Shown here piece after piece: positions 40,815 to 51,138 of a stretch of 64,000 nucleotides of DNA. Made by a program: the position numbers and the translations under genes. The first letter of the stretch is position 1. Each line of letters begins with the position of its first letter. The stretch spans positions 62,001-126,000 of the forward strand of contig CANNZV010001160.1 of assembly GCA_947561585.1 (NCBI GenBank), read 5' to 3'. Under the pieces are notes generated by a model. That model was not told the DNA's origin and did not search any database. It saw nothing but the letters and a program-made list of their open reading frames with translations. This DNA comes from Caprella mutica (lineage: Eukaryota > Arthropoda > Malacostraca > Amphipoda > Caprellidae).

Positions 40815-40891
40815 TGGATTATAATTTGTACTAATGCTGTGTAAATCAAAAATTTGTTCGGAATAATTGACTAACTACGTGTAGTTCTTAT

Positions 40892-40952
40892 TAGACTTTA
40901 TGAATGAGATTTGAACAGCTTTAAACTTGCTCAATCTCATTCATAAAGTCTA
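40892..40952. terminator. Large hairpin between the giant gene and the CUB-like gene
   Basis: Perfect 19-bp inverted arms (TAGACTTTATGAATGAGAT, 40892-40910, and its reverse complement at 40934-40952). The 23-nt centre is itself a near-palindrome, so the whole 61 nt can fold. It sits 24 bases after the stop of the upstream minus-strand gene and probably ends its transcript. Confidence 0.65.
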
Positions 40953-40976
40953 TTGTTTGTGCTTAAAAAAGTGCTA

Positions 40977-42401
40977 TTAATTTTGAGAAGTTCCCGCGTT
41001 GACTTCACAGTTAAAAGTAGAAGCTGGCGCTATTCCTGCTGCTCCAGTCACAGAAAAACTACAAAGATCAGAGCCATAACCATCAAAATTAGCGTAGTAA
41101 GTTTGGCCTACTGTTAAGCCTGTTAATGTCCATGTTCCAGAAGCATAATTGTTATTAGCAACATCAATCCCACCTGTCGCTATTTGTGAGCCACAAACTT
41201 GATCGCCTGCACCACAACCTTCAAATAAGACCATCTGAATACCAGTTGTCATATTTGGTAGTTCATCATCATCTCCACCTGTGCCATCATAACAGGCATT
41301 TCCGCCTGTAATTACGTAGTTGATATTAGCAGTAGTTGCATCTACTTCAAAGCTAACCCAAGAATCATTATTAAAACCTACATTACATGCTGAAAGCCCT
41401 TCATCTGCAAAACATTCAGAAGTTGCTGACAAGCTTTCACCAAAAGATAATAAGGTAGCATCACCACATACATCTCCCATTAAAGGTGTAGTACATGCAT
41501 TATCAATTAAAGTGAAATTTGCTTCCCAACCAGCTGCCTGACAATTGTCTTGACCTGCTGCATTCCAATCTATAGTCATACAACCATCTGCACCTATAGA
41601 TGAGAAAATTCTAACATCAAAATTAAAATCTTGATTTCTATATATTCCATCTACTGGAATTTCATTTGCTGGCACAACAGATGAACCTTTATAAATTCTT
41701 AAATCTAAAAACGGGTCACAAGTGCTATTAACATCAAATGAAGTAAATTCCAGTTGAATCGTCTTATTCGCTGCTAATCCAGCTGCATCTGGACAAATTG
41801 TTAAAGTATGATCTTCGTCTTTGTTGTAATCACAGTTAGGTCCTCCTGTGTCGTAAAAATTAAGTACTGTTCCATCTGCAATAGTTGTAGAAATCGTACT
41901 CATATTAATCGAAGGACTTGGTGGCAACTCTGCATCTATAAGAATTTCAATACTTGAAACTGTTGACGGTCCATTAACACCATCTCCTGCAACAACTATG
42001 TAATAATCTTCATTAGCAGTCATGCTAAAAGAGAGTTCTAAATCATCTGTTACTGTAGCATTTTCTGCTGAAGCATAACAAGCACCATTACTCGTAGGAA
42101 GTGCATTTTCATACACAAATACACCTACCCATGTTTGGCTTAGTCCAGATATAGTAAGACTTGCACAGTCAACATCAGTTGCAGGGGCTGTTATATGATA
42201 AATTAATTCCTCTCGTCCACTGCCTCCATAAAAGTTACCACAAAGTGTAAAGCCGTAATTATCAGTAGTAGAACTTTGTCCAGTTAACTGTACACCTGAA
42301 GTTAATTCAATGGGAGTTTGCCCTGTTAGTTGAAAACTAACAAAAGAAAAGAAACAAAATATCATTAAATTTCTTAGAGTCGATTTATTAAAACTTAGCA
42401 T
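40977..42401 (-). CDS. Secreted protein with CUB-like domain, no sorting domain seen
   Basis: 474 aa with a signal peptide (about 1-28, LMIFCFFSFVSFQLTGQ). Two similar beta-sandwich regions (about 30-150 and 310-460, with VSFEVDATTANINYVITGG) flank a CUB-like domain (about 165-300, containing DHTLTICP and CDPFLDLRIYKG). No T9SS sorting domain is visible. The protein ends ECEV-type Cys followed by NAGTSQN, similar to the tail of the next gene (NVGVTRQN). It follows the 2335-aa gene by 69 bases and is probably co-transcribed with it. Function unknown; an extracellular or periplasmic partner of the larger protein is possible. Confidence 0.75.
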   Translation of the reverse strand: MLSFNKSTLRNLMIFCFFSFVSFQLTGQTPIELTSGVQLTGQSSTTDNYGFTLCGNFYGGSGREELIYHITAPATDVDCASLTISGLSQTWVGVFVYENALPTSNGACYASAENATVTDDLELSFSMTANEDYYIVVAGDGVNGPSTVSSIEILIDAELPPSPSINMSTISTTIADGTVLNFYDTGGPNCDYNKDEDHTLTICPDAAGLAANKTIQLEFTSFDVNSTCDPFLDLRIYKGSSVVPANEIPVDGIYRNQDFNFDVRIFSSIGADGCMTIDWNAAGQDNCQAAGWEANFTLIDNACTTPLMGDVCGDATLLSFGESLSATSECFADEGLSACNVGFNNDSWVSFEVDATTANINYVITGGNACYDGTGGDDDELPNMTTGIQMVLFEGCGAGDQVCGSQIATGGIDVANNNYASGTWTLTGLTVGQTYYANFDGYGSDLCSFSVTGAAGIAPASTFNCEVNAGTSQN

Positions 42402-42470
42402 TATATTTTAATTTTATGTTTTTTAAATTTGGTATTTTATGTACTAAATTACCTTCCTTTCGTTCAAATA

Positions 42471-45400
42471 TTAATTTTGTCGAGTCACCCCCACATTTGG
42501 ACTACACACCTCACAGTCTATCCTCGTTACTGTCACATCGTAAGTTAGGTCTGTACAAGGAGTTGTTGCAGTAACCGTATATCGCAATACAAATGGCCCA
42601 TCTTCTGCGCCTGCATCAAATACGACATCCATACCAGCCATTGTTCCTGTGATTGTTGCTGTTCCTCCTGTATTTCCTGATACAATCGTCCAAGTGCCAG
42701 TCATATCGCCAGCAGTTACTAATGCATCTAAGTCCTCTTGTCCTTCGTCGTTACCTGTTTCGCTTGCTACATTACAAACTTCTGCGGTAGTGGTTACTGT
42801 AGTTGCTGTTGGCAATGCTGTAATTGTTACATCTAGCGTATTGGTAGTATTACATCCAGTTGCTGTTTCGGTCTCTATTACTGTTAAAGTGTAAGTCCCT
42901 GCGGTTGTCCCCCAATCTACGGTAATGCTGTTACCTGTTGTGGCATCTAAAGTACCGCCGCCAGATATGCTCCAAGCGTAGGTATGTCCTGCATTATTCG
43001 TTACTGAATAGGCTTCATCTAGGCTGCTTTCACATACTGCATTGCTTCCTGTAATTGCATTAGCAGCAGGTAGATCATTGACCGTAACAGTTGCTGTATT
43101 GGTTAAATTTATTGTACAAATAGGTGTGCCTGCATCTGCAATACTTACAAAAGTTAATATTACATCAGCAGTTGCGCCCGCAGCAGTAATCGTTTGGTCA
43201 ACACCTGTTAAGGCTAAAGTTTGGTTGCCTGTTTGACCTGTTATCGTGTAGGTCAAAGTAGTACCATTGGTTCCATTGACTACAAATTCCGCATCTTCGG
43301 TATCGCATATCGCGGAGTTATTGGAGACAATAGTTACCGTCGGGCAAGCATCTACTGTAATCGTACCTGAAGGTGCTACTAAATCAAAGCAAGCATCTGC
43401 CAAGCCTGGTGTAGTAGATAAATTTGCAATTGTTGTCGTACCTAGGTCAATAGCTGTCCAAGTAGCTCCATCCGCTAGTGGACTTTCACCAGCAGTTGTA
43501 TTATAGTTTAAATTATAAATCTGATATGTACCAGCAACTAGTCCTGTGAAGTTAGCTGTTGCTTGAATGTCAAGTATTACTCCAGCATTATCAACCAATA
43601 AATAGGTTTGTTCATAATCTGTAGCAATATTATAACCACCTGGTACAGCCGTTAGTCCTTGAACAAGGCCTGTTGTACCCTCAGAACAAGCACATACTGG
43701 GTCACATACTTCAATCGTCATCGCATTTGCTGCGCGAACCATGCAAGCTCCAGAGCTATAAGTTGTGGCAACAGCCGTTGTAACTTCTGTAACAGTAGTT
43801 GGAAGTGTTGTTAAAGCAGAGACAGCCGCATTGGCAGCAGCATCTGTATTGTTGTAGTTTACAACATATACATCATAAGTACCTGCCATGTAAGTGGTCA
43901 ATGCCGATGCTCCTGCAACAGGTGTTCCGTTATTGCCTGTTACTGAAATAGCTTCTATAACATCTGTTCCATCTGTTATAAAGTAAACTTGTGTATAATC
44001 TGATGTATTATTAAAGCCAAAAGAGGAAACATTTAAGCCTGTTGTGCCACCAATGTCATTTGTTATTGCTTGACAACCCATTGGGTCGGTCGGTAAAGAA
44101 CCGGCATTGACATCACAAGTCGTACAAGTATTCACTGTAACAGTTGCTGTATTGGTTAAATTTATTGTACAAATAGGTGTGCCTGCATCTTCAACACTTA
44201 CAAAAGTTAATATTACATCAGCAGTTGCGCCCGCAGCAGTAATCGTTTGATCGACACCTGTTAAGGCTAAAGTTTGGTTGCCTGTTTGACCTGTTATCGT
44301 GTAGGTCAAAGTAGTACCATTTGTTCCATTTACTATAAAATCTGCATCTTCTGTATTACATATTGGAGCGTCGCTAGAGACAATAGTCGCCGTTGGGCAA
44401 GCATCTACTGTAATCGTACCTGAAGGTGCTACTAAATCAAAGCAAGCATCTGCTAAACCTGGTGTAGTGGATAAATTTGCAATTGTTGTCGTGCCTAGGT
44501 CAATAGCTGTCCAAGTAGCTCCATCCGCTAGTGGACTTTCACCAGCAGTTGTATTATAGTTTAAATTATAAACCTGATATGTACCAGCAGCTAATCCTGT
44601 GAAGTTAGCTGTTGCTTGAATGTCAAGTATTACTCCAGCATTATCAACCAATAAATAGGTTTGTTCATAATCTGTAGAAGGATTGTAACTACCTGGTACA
44701 GCCGTTAATCCTTGAACAAGGCCTGTTGTACCCTCAGAACAAGCACATACTGGGTCACATACTTCAATCGTCATCGCATTTGCTGCGCGAACCATGCAAG
44801 CTCCAGAGCTATAAGTTGTGGCAACAGCCATAATGTTTGTAACTGTCGTTAAACCAGCAACTGCAGCACTAGCAGCAGCATCTGTATTATCGTAATTCAC
44901 AACATATACATCATATGTGCCTGCCATATAGTTCGTTAAAGCAGAAGTTGCAGCAACTGGTGTTGTGCCTGTGCCAACTACTGAAATGGCTTCGATAACA
45001 TTAGTGCCATCGGTGATGTAATATACTTGTGTATAAGCTGTCGTATTATTGTAACCAAAAGAGGAAAGATTTAGTCCTGTTGTGCCACCAATGTCATTTG
45101 TTACGGCTTGACAACCCATTGGGTCGGTCGGTAAAGAACCGGCATTAGCAGCGCAAGTGATATTACAGATTGGAATATTGACGGTGATTGGTGTGCCGCC
45201 ATTACAGGTATTATTATTTGTATCGCGAATATCTACGCTAATACTTTCTGCTGCCGTAGTTGGGCCGGTCACTGTACCCGTGATTGTCAGACCAGTAGCT
45301 GTTGTAGCTGCACCAGTCATTGTTCCTAAAACATCTCCTACTGCAATGCCGTAAGTGGCATTAGCTGCGGTAGCATAAATTTCATAATCACCAGAACCAT

Positions 45401-48400
45401 CCGTAATATCAAAGTCAATACTAAAGGTGGCATTATTGCCAGAACATGTGCCATCGGTGTTGAGTGCTACATTGCTAACTGCACAAGCAGTCAGACAATT
45501 TAAATCTGGTGCGCCGCCTGCGTTGGCTGTTGTTTCATCTGAATACGGACCAGCAAAGTTTAATTGACAAATATTAATGTCTGTTGCTGTAGCATAATTA
45601 GGCGAAGACGGATCCATAAAAACCCGTAAGTAATAGTAATCTTTTTGTCCAGCTGCTGCGCCATTCATATTAAAATAAACTCGACGTACACCGCGTCCTT
45701 CTTGCCCTGGAGTAGTATTGTCATCGCAAGAAGAGGGAGCAGAAGAGACTATTAAATCAGAAGCAAAAGTAAGTGCTGTCGTGGAAGTAATACTTACTGC
45801 AGACTCTAATGCTGCCGACGAACAAGGATGGTCAAAATCGGCACAAGTGCCTTCTGTTGCAGCTTCTACACCAGAACAAGCGTCGTAGGCAGCATTGCCC
45901 ATTAGATATTTAGAGCGCAATTCAAAATCTAACCATTCATCATAACCAAATACCTCAATGACCCAATAAGCATTGCCGGGAGTACCATCTGGCAAATCAA
46001 TTTTAAACCATTGCTCTCTCAAATCATCACAACCTGCACTGTATCCACTAGCATTAGAATAAGTATTGGTGCCACATCCCCAGCCTGGCTCTATTCCTGT
46101 TCCTGTTGTAATGCCTATTTTGTATTGGACATTAACACTTGATAGCTCTTTATGATATAAGCGCAAGTAATAAGTTTGCCCTGGCGTTAAATTACCAAAT
46201 TGCGACCATTGTTGCCCACCAGCGCCACTGATTGTTTCAGCGGAAGTGCCGGGAGCTTCGCTCGTCATTGTATTGTATAATTCTAATGTTAATTGTTCCC
46301 CAGACACTGACTCGAAGAATACTGTTACCCAACTTGCTGCCGTTGTATAAGAGCCACCATTAGCAGGGTCTGGAGCCACAAAAGAAAACCAAACATCTGT
46401 CTCTGGAGCACCACTTACAGGAGCTGTTTCAGTAGCACCTCCTGCTGACCAAGTGTCTAAACTAGGGTAATTTAAACTGCTATTGACCGTCAGTGCTTCT
46501 GCATCGGCGGGGTCATCATTACAAGGTGCTGGATTAGGAAAGGTAACTTGATTGATAGTAAAATCGCTAGTTCCAGTTGAAGAAAGGGTATTATTAATAA
46601 CCTCTACTAAATAGGTTTGTCCTTGTGCCAATCCTGATGCGGTGTAAGAAGAACCATTATTTGCGGTACCGCAATCTAAAATAGTACCTCCACAAGCATC
46701 ATGTATTTGTACATAAACATTTTTAGTGCCTGCTCCTGAATTAGTCGTTAATCCACTGAAGCTAATCGTTGCTTGATTAATGATAGAAGACGTTACCAAG
46801 TCTGGACAATTATCACCTGGAACAGTGAATTGATACCATAAAGTAGAAGCATAAAAAGGGTCAAATGATGTTGATTGAATAGGGTTGCCATCACAATTTT
46901 GAAGCCCTGTTTGTGGACAAGCTAATTGTCCTCTTGTCAAATTTCCTGTTTGACTGCCATTAGTAATATCTAAAGCATTGGCGCATGAAGCATTGGAAGC
47001 AATAGTAATAGTAGATAACACACCTGATAAAGTAACACTTAATTGGTCACCTCCAGAGTCTGGTGTTGTTTCTTGTACTTTCAATAAATAATCGCCTGTT
47101 CCTAAGTTGAATAATTCGCCACTCTCTAAATCAAAATCGTCTATATTGCTTAATGCACAATATTCTACTAAATTGTTACAATCTACATTTGAACCCAGTG
47201 CATCATAGTCATATAGTGTCAGCGATACTTCGCCATCCCAATCAGTATTTGTAATAGAGAGCGTAATATCTTGATTGGAACTATGGTTTATTTGATACCA
47301 TAAATCTTTTAATCCGTCGCCATCGGTATCTGTTGCTAAAGAAAAATCTAAGACGGCACTTCCATCAGCTAAATCATAACCTGGGAAGGTTTCATTAAAT
47401 TGGTCACAAATATTATTCTCAGGAGCTACAATCGCACTTGAAGTTACATTATTCAGCGTGCCTGATTTGGGCATCAATTGAATATAGTATTCTTGATTTC
47501 TGCTTAATAAAGCATTATTAAAAATAGTCGTCACAGGGCTAGCAAAAGTCAATTCTTGACAATCAATTAAACTAGCAAAACAGCCTGGTCCGTATAATTT
47601 GGCAACTACTACATCACCTGTATTTCCTCCGTCCACCGTATATTCAATTCTAAACATATCAGATGCAGAAGCGGAATTAGGCGTACTTACTTTATACCAC
47701 AAATCGCTAGCAAGTGTTGTACCTCCACAATCTGTTTCGACTTCATTACCTGTGTTTTCAGAAGAAGCGGAAGCCAAACTTCCGGTACTTGCTGCACCAC
47801 CATTATTGGTAGTAATATCTATTGCATTGCCACAGATATCATTGGGTTGTGGTGCAGAGGCACAAATTTGAAATGTTGGGTTTACAATTGCTCCACAACC
47901 TGCGCCATCATCAAAAGCGATAGATAAGATACGTATATATATAGGTGCTGTACTTGCAGCTGCTAAACCCGTAATTGTTTGTGATGTTATATTTTCATCA
48001 AAGAAGGAACAATCATCACTATTCGCTGAAAAGACTTGTGTATTACTTGCATCCGTACCGGGGTCGCCGGTGTGTAAACTGAAACCTACAATTTCGCCAG
48101 TACTTAAACCAGTCAAATCAATCGTCAGTTCATCCGTTCCATCTGGTAAGTCCACTTGATACCATACATCCACCCAATTGGTATTATTGTTAAAATTTGC
48201 ATTACTACAATCACGTATTACATTATTTCCGGTAGAACCGCCTACACCAAGGTTGTCATTACAGCCACCTGTAAAACCTTGTGCCATACCAGCAGTTGCC
48301 ACACTCAAATCTCCAACCGAACAAGTCCCTAAAATATTTGGAGCACTTGTACTAAAATCATCTGAACCATTACACGTTTCATTCGTCGAATACATCGCTT

Positions 48401-49478
48401 CACAAGTCACAAAACTCGCGCCTTCCGCTTGAATTTCTACAGCGTGCATCCCTGTTGCTACATTGAACGTATATAAGGTGTTAGTTGTCGCATTGGCTTG
48501 AACGACTGCACCGTCAATTAATATATCGGTCATATTCGCATCGCCGCTACCATCAGAAGTAACCGTGACTTGTACGTCGTACATACTAGTAGTACAATTC
48601 AAATTAGCAGAAGCGACAGTTGCCGTTGGATTAGTGGTACAATCGCAAGCTTCCGTCTGCGCAGCCGATACTGGAGCAGCACATCCGCCATAAGCACTTC
48701 CATCTACCGTAATAACGACCGATGTACCTGCGGCAAAAGGACCGACAGTTTGTGTGCCTGTTGTTACATTATTGATAGCTGCTGCACCACCGTCGTTGGT
48801 AATATCTACTGCTGTACCGTCGCCTAAGGCAGTTACATTTACATCTACAGAGAATTGTGCGTTGGCGCAGTCTGGAACTACGGTGTAGGTGGCGCTAGGT
48901 GGCGCACAATTAGAGACAATCAAAATATCATCTAAACATAAATCACTTTCAAAACTTGCCCCTTCATCTCCATCAAAACAAATAACCGTAGTAGCGCTAA
49001 TATAAGCCGATAGACTAGTGGTTATTTGCGTCCATGCCATGTAATCTTCAGCGGGTTGATTGTCACCAAAAATATCAATGGTAGAAAAAGAACTTCCTCC
49101 ATCGGTTGATGCTTGAAGGGTAAGAGTAGAATAGTTAGGATTTGAGCCTACAGAACCATCATTGTTGAATATATAAAAAGACAATTCAGGGTTAGTTCCA
49201 GTTAAATCCATTACTGGCGTACACAGTCTTCTTGTGCCATTAGCATCCGAGTCGTCCATTTGTGCATAGCAACCTGTTCCTGTAGTATTGTCACCTCCAG
49301 GCCCACGACCTGGGTCTGTAGTAGAAAATTCAAATTGAATACCACCTGTATTAGTCCAACCTGACGGCTGTGCGCATCCACTAGCTCCAAAATTTTCAGT
49401 GAGGATTGTAGTCTGTCCACAGACTGCAAAGGAAAGGAAGAGGCCTAATACGACCAAAGTAGTGTTTATCTTATTCAT
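42471..49478 (-). CDS. Large secreted multi-domain protein, no sorting domain seen
   Basis: 2335 aa with a signal peptide (1-22, ending FAVCGQ). An N-terminal MAM/jelly-roll-like domain (about 25-190, ILTENFG to CLDDILI) is followed by several pre-peptidase-type beta-sandwiches (about 400-1300, with repeated LWYKV/LWYQ motifs), and two 351-aa repeats (about 1440-2130) that begin NAGSLPTDPMGCQA. Ig-like modules end the protein at CSPNVGVTRQN with no T9SS sorting domain. The NAGxLPTDPxGCQ module also occurs once in the giant protein, so the genes share parts. ATG 49478 is preceded by the same 16 bases (ACAAATTATAATCCAA on this strand) as the giant gene's upstream start. Role unknown; secreted structural or binding protein inferred. 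Confidence 0.78.
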   Translation of the reverse strand: MNKINTTLVVLGLFLSFAVCGQTTILTENFGASGCAQPSGWTNTGGIQFEFSTTDPGRGPGGDNTTGTGCYAQMDDSDANGTRRLCTPVMDLTGTNPELSFYIFNNDGSVGSNPNYSTLTLQASTDGGSSFSTIDIFGDNQPAEDYMAWTQITTSLSAYISATTVICFDGDEGASFESDLCLDDILIVSNCAPPSATYTVVPDCANAQFSVDVNVTALGDGTAVDITNDGGAAAINNVTTGTQTVGPFAAGTSVVITVDGSAYGGCAAPVSAAQTEACDCTTNPTATVASANLNCTTSMYDVQVTVTSDGSGDANMTDILIDGAVVQANATTNTLYTFNVATGMHAVEIQAEGASFVTCEAMYSTNETCNGSDDFSTSAPNILGTCSVGDLSVATAGMAQGFTGGCNDNLGVGGSTGNNVIRDCSNANFNNNTNWVDVWYQVDLPDGTDELTIDLTGLSTGEIVGFSLHTGDPGTDASNTQVFSANSDDCSFFDENITSQTITGLAAASTAPIYIRILSIAFDDGAGCGAIVNPTFQICASAPQPNDICGNAIDITTNNGGAASTGSLASASSENTGNEVETDCGGTTLASDLWYKVSTPNSASASDMFRIEYTVDGGNTGDVVVAKLYGPGCFASLIDCQELTFASPVTTIFNNALLSRNQEYYIQLMPKSGTLNNVTSSAIVAPENNICDQFNETFPGYDLADGSAVLDFSLATDTDGDGLKDLWYQINHSSNQDITLSITNTDWDGEVSLTLYDYDALGSNVDCNNLVEYCALSNIDDFDLESGELFNLGTGDYLLKVQETTPDSGGDQLSVTLSGVLSTITIASNASCANALDITNGSQTGNLTRGQLACPQTGLQNCDGNPIQSTSFDPFYASTLWYQFTVPGDNCPDLVTSSIINQATISFSGLTTNSGAGTKNVYVQIHDACGGTILDCGTANNGSSYTASGLAQGQTYLVEVINNTLSSTGTSDFTINQVTFPNPAPCNDDPADAEALTVNSSLNYPSLDTWSAGGATETAPVSGAPETDVWFSFVAPDPANGGSYTTAASWVTVFFESVSGEQLTLELYNTMTSEAPGTSAETISGAGGQQWSQFGNLTPGQTYYLRLYHKELSSVNVQYKIGITTGTGIEPGWGCGTNTYSNASGYSAGCDDLREQWFKIDLPDGTPGNAYWVIEVFGYDEWLDFELRSKYLMGNAAYDACSGVEAATEGTCADFDHPCSSAALESAVSITSTTALTFASDLIVSSAPSSCDDNTTPGQEGRGVRRVYFNMNGAAAGQKDYYYLRVFMDPSSPNYATATDINICQLNFAGPYSDETTANAGGAPDLNCLTACAVSNVALNTDGTCSGNNATFSIDFDITDGSGDYEIYATAANATYGIAVGDVLGTMTGAATTATGLTITGTVTGPTTAAESISVDIRDTNNNTCNGGTPITVNIPICNITCAANAGSLPTDPMGCQAVTNDIGGTTGLNLSSFGYNNTTAYTQVYYITDGTNVIEAISVVGTGTTPVAATSALTNYMAGTYDVYVVNYDNTDAAASAAVAGLTTVTNIMAVATTYSSGACMVRAANAMTIEVCDPVCACSEGTTGLVQGLTAVPGSYNPSTDYEQTYLLVDNAGVILDIQATANFTGLAAGTYQVYNLNYNTTAGESPLADGATWTAIDLGTTTIANLSTTPGLADACFDLVAPSGTITVDACPTATIVSSDAPICNTEDADFIVNGTNGTTLTYTITGQTGNQTLALTGVDQTITAAGATADVILTFVSVEDAGTPICTINLTNTATVTVNTCTTCDVNAGSLPTDPMGCQAITNDIGGTTGLNVSSFGFNNTSDYTQVYFITDGTDVIEAISVTGNNGTPVAGASALTTYMAGTYDVYVVNYNNTDAAANAAVSALTTLPTTVTEVTTAVATTYSSGACMVRAANAMTIEVCDPVCACSEGTTGLVQGLTAVPGGYNIATDYEQTYLLVDNAGVILDIQATANFTGLVAGTYQIYNLNYNTTAGESPLADGATWTAIDLGTTTIANLSTTPGLADACFDLVAPSGTITVDACPTVTIVSNNSAICDTEDAEFVVNGTNGTTLTYTITGQTGNQTLALTGVDQTITAAGATADVILTFVSIADAGTPICTINLTNTATVTVNDLPAANAITGSNAVCESSLDEAYSVTNNAGHTYAWSISGGGTLDATTGNSITVDWGTTAGTYTLTVIETETATGCNTTNTLDVTITALPTATTVTTTAEVCNVASETGNDEGQEDLDALVTAGDMTGTWTIVSGNTGGTATITGTMAGMDVVFDAGAEDGPFVLRYTVTATTPCTDLTYDVTVTRIDCEVCSPNVGVTRQN
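43081..45160 (-). repeat. Two tandem copies of about 1053 bp inside the 2335-aa protein gene
   Basis: The second copy (about 43081-44133) matches the first (about 44134-45160) base for base over long stretches; for example GGTTAAATTT at 43101 recurs at 44154. Each encodes a NAGSLPTDPMGCQ module plus a cell-surface-like Ig module. Confidence 0.85.
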
Positions 49479-49941
49479 GTTGGATTATAATTTGTCTTGC
49501 AGCGTATTTACATACGCCTCTTTATCGTGTTTGCAAAAAAAAACAGTACCAGCCTTCCTTTCAGAAAGCAGGACGTAATATTCAGGATTGCTAAGCGTTT
49601 ATTGTATTCAAAGCATCTTAAAATCTATGCAACATACATAGATTAATGTCTGATATAACTAGGGGAAATGTAAATTAAATGGACTGACATGACTATTTTA
49701 CTATTGTCAGTCACTTAGAAAATTTGGCGATGTGATACATCAAAGGTATTAATTTTCATATCAAAAAATACATTTTCTTAAAAATAGGAGTACTTTTGAT
49801 TATTAATTCCTTGAATTCACACATATTTGACGCCTTCTTTTATCTTAAGGGGTTTAGAAATAAATAAGCTACGCAAAATGACGCGGGTATTTTTTCTTTT
49901 AGCTAGGCGTCACGAACGCTCTGTCAAACATTTACAACTTA
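49479..49941. other. 463-bp intergenic region, A/T-rich
   Basis: It lies between two minus-strand genes and must hold the promoter of the 2335-aa gene. I see only weak inverted repeats (ACTGACA/TGTCAGT at about 49683-49711) and no coding sequence. Confidence 0.5.
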
Positions 49942-51138
49942 TTATTTCATCGTTCCTATGTTATTTTTTCTAAATTTAGATGGCGTGTTATCTGTGTATT
50001 TCTTAAATGCCATATTAAAGGTAGATTTAGAATTAAAGCCAGCCATTTCTCCAATTGCTTCTATGGTATAATTATTAAACATTGGGTTTAGCAACAATTG
50101 CTGCGCCTCCTTAACTCTAAAGTCATTGATATAGCTAACAAAATTTTTCTGATATTCCTTGTTCAATACATACGACAAATACTTCGAGTTGGTTTTCGCT
50201 TGCTTCGCTAATTGATAAACCGTCAACTTGCTATCTAAATAGGGTTTTTCTGTTGCCATTAATTCCTTCAAATCATCCTTTAAACCCTCTATAACTTCTT
50301 TTGTTAACAAGCTTTCTTTTGGCGCTTCTTTTTGAGCAATTGCTACATTTTCCATTGTAGTATTTATTGTTTTTGTGTAAGGGATTGCCTCTACTACTTG
50401 TAGTTCAGAAGTAAAAATGACTTTTTGACGGTCGCCTTGATAGCCTATATAAACGAAATAAAGTCCTAAAATCATACTAAAAATGAGATACATATAGCCA
50501 GTACCTTGTACTTCTGCCAAACAAATACAACCTATCAGTAATACGTAGCCACTAATAAAAGTCTTCATCCAATTCAAATCTACTTTTTCTGTATAAGAAT
50601 ATACATTGGCAGCTCTCTCTTGATGCGCTTTATAAACGCTGTAAGATTGATAGATATAATAAATGCTCAATACCGGAAAAGCAAGCAATAAAGCAACTGC
50701 ATTGGCAAAAGACATCACATACTCTATGACCTCAAAAGCAAAACTTGCTTCTGACATAAAATATAAATAGATATAAGAAAAGCTATTCAATAACAATAAC
50801 AACAATGCAAAATAAAAATGCCGCACCAGTTGTCGATTGCTTTGCTGAGCAGGATTTTTTTGTTCTTGCAATGAGCACACATATAAATACATCGTGGGTG
50901 GAATAGCCAACAAAACACAATAAAACAACAAAGCCATTCCATTAACCAGGGGTTCTAGCATTCCTGTATATTTCGAGCTTACCAATAGAATAGCCCCCAA
51001 TAACAACATGTATTGAATAAAGTATGCAGACAGTATTTTACTGGAAGAAGAAGCATTTCTTGGCTTCAACCACAATTTAATCGCTATTCCCAAAGCAGTC
51101 AGAAATGGAATCGTTAATATTATTAATTTCGTGCTCAT
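49942..51138 (-). CDS. Membrane-bound AraC-family transcriptional regulator
   Basis: 398 aa. About seven hydrophobic helices fill residues 1-240 (for example IILTIPFLTALGIAI and ALLFYCVLLAIPPTMYLYV). A linker and a C-terminal AraC/XylS DNA-binding domain (about 290-390) follow, with the double helix-turn-helix pattern LDSKLTVYQLAKQAKTN and YTIEAIGEMAGFNSKSTFNMAFKKY, then TPSKFRK. Proteins of this design are common in Bacteroidota and are thought to sense a membrane or external signal; the ligand is unknown. It faces away from rluA and may control the nearby surface-protein genes, which is only a guess from position. Confidence 0.88.
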   Translation of the reverse strand: MSTKLIILTIPFLTALGIAIKLWLKPRNASSSSKILSAYFIQYMLLLGAILLVSSKYTGMLEPLVNGMALLFYCVLLAIPPTMYLYVCSLQEQKNPAQQSNRQLVRHFYFALLLLLLNSFSYIYLYFMSEASFAFEVIEYVMSFANAVALLLAFPVLSIYYIYQSYSVYKAHQERAANVYSYTEKVDLNWMKTFISGYVLLIGCICLAEVQGTGYMYLIFSMILGLYFVYIGYQGDRQKVIFTSELQVVEAIPYTKTINTTMENVAIAQKEAPKESLLTKEVIEGLKDDLKELMATEKPYLDSKLTVYQLAKQAKTNSKYLSYVLNKEYQKNFVSYINDFRVKEAQQLLLNPMFNNYTIEAIGEMAGFNSKSTFNMAFKKYTDNTPSKFRKNNIGTMK

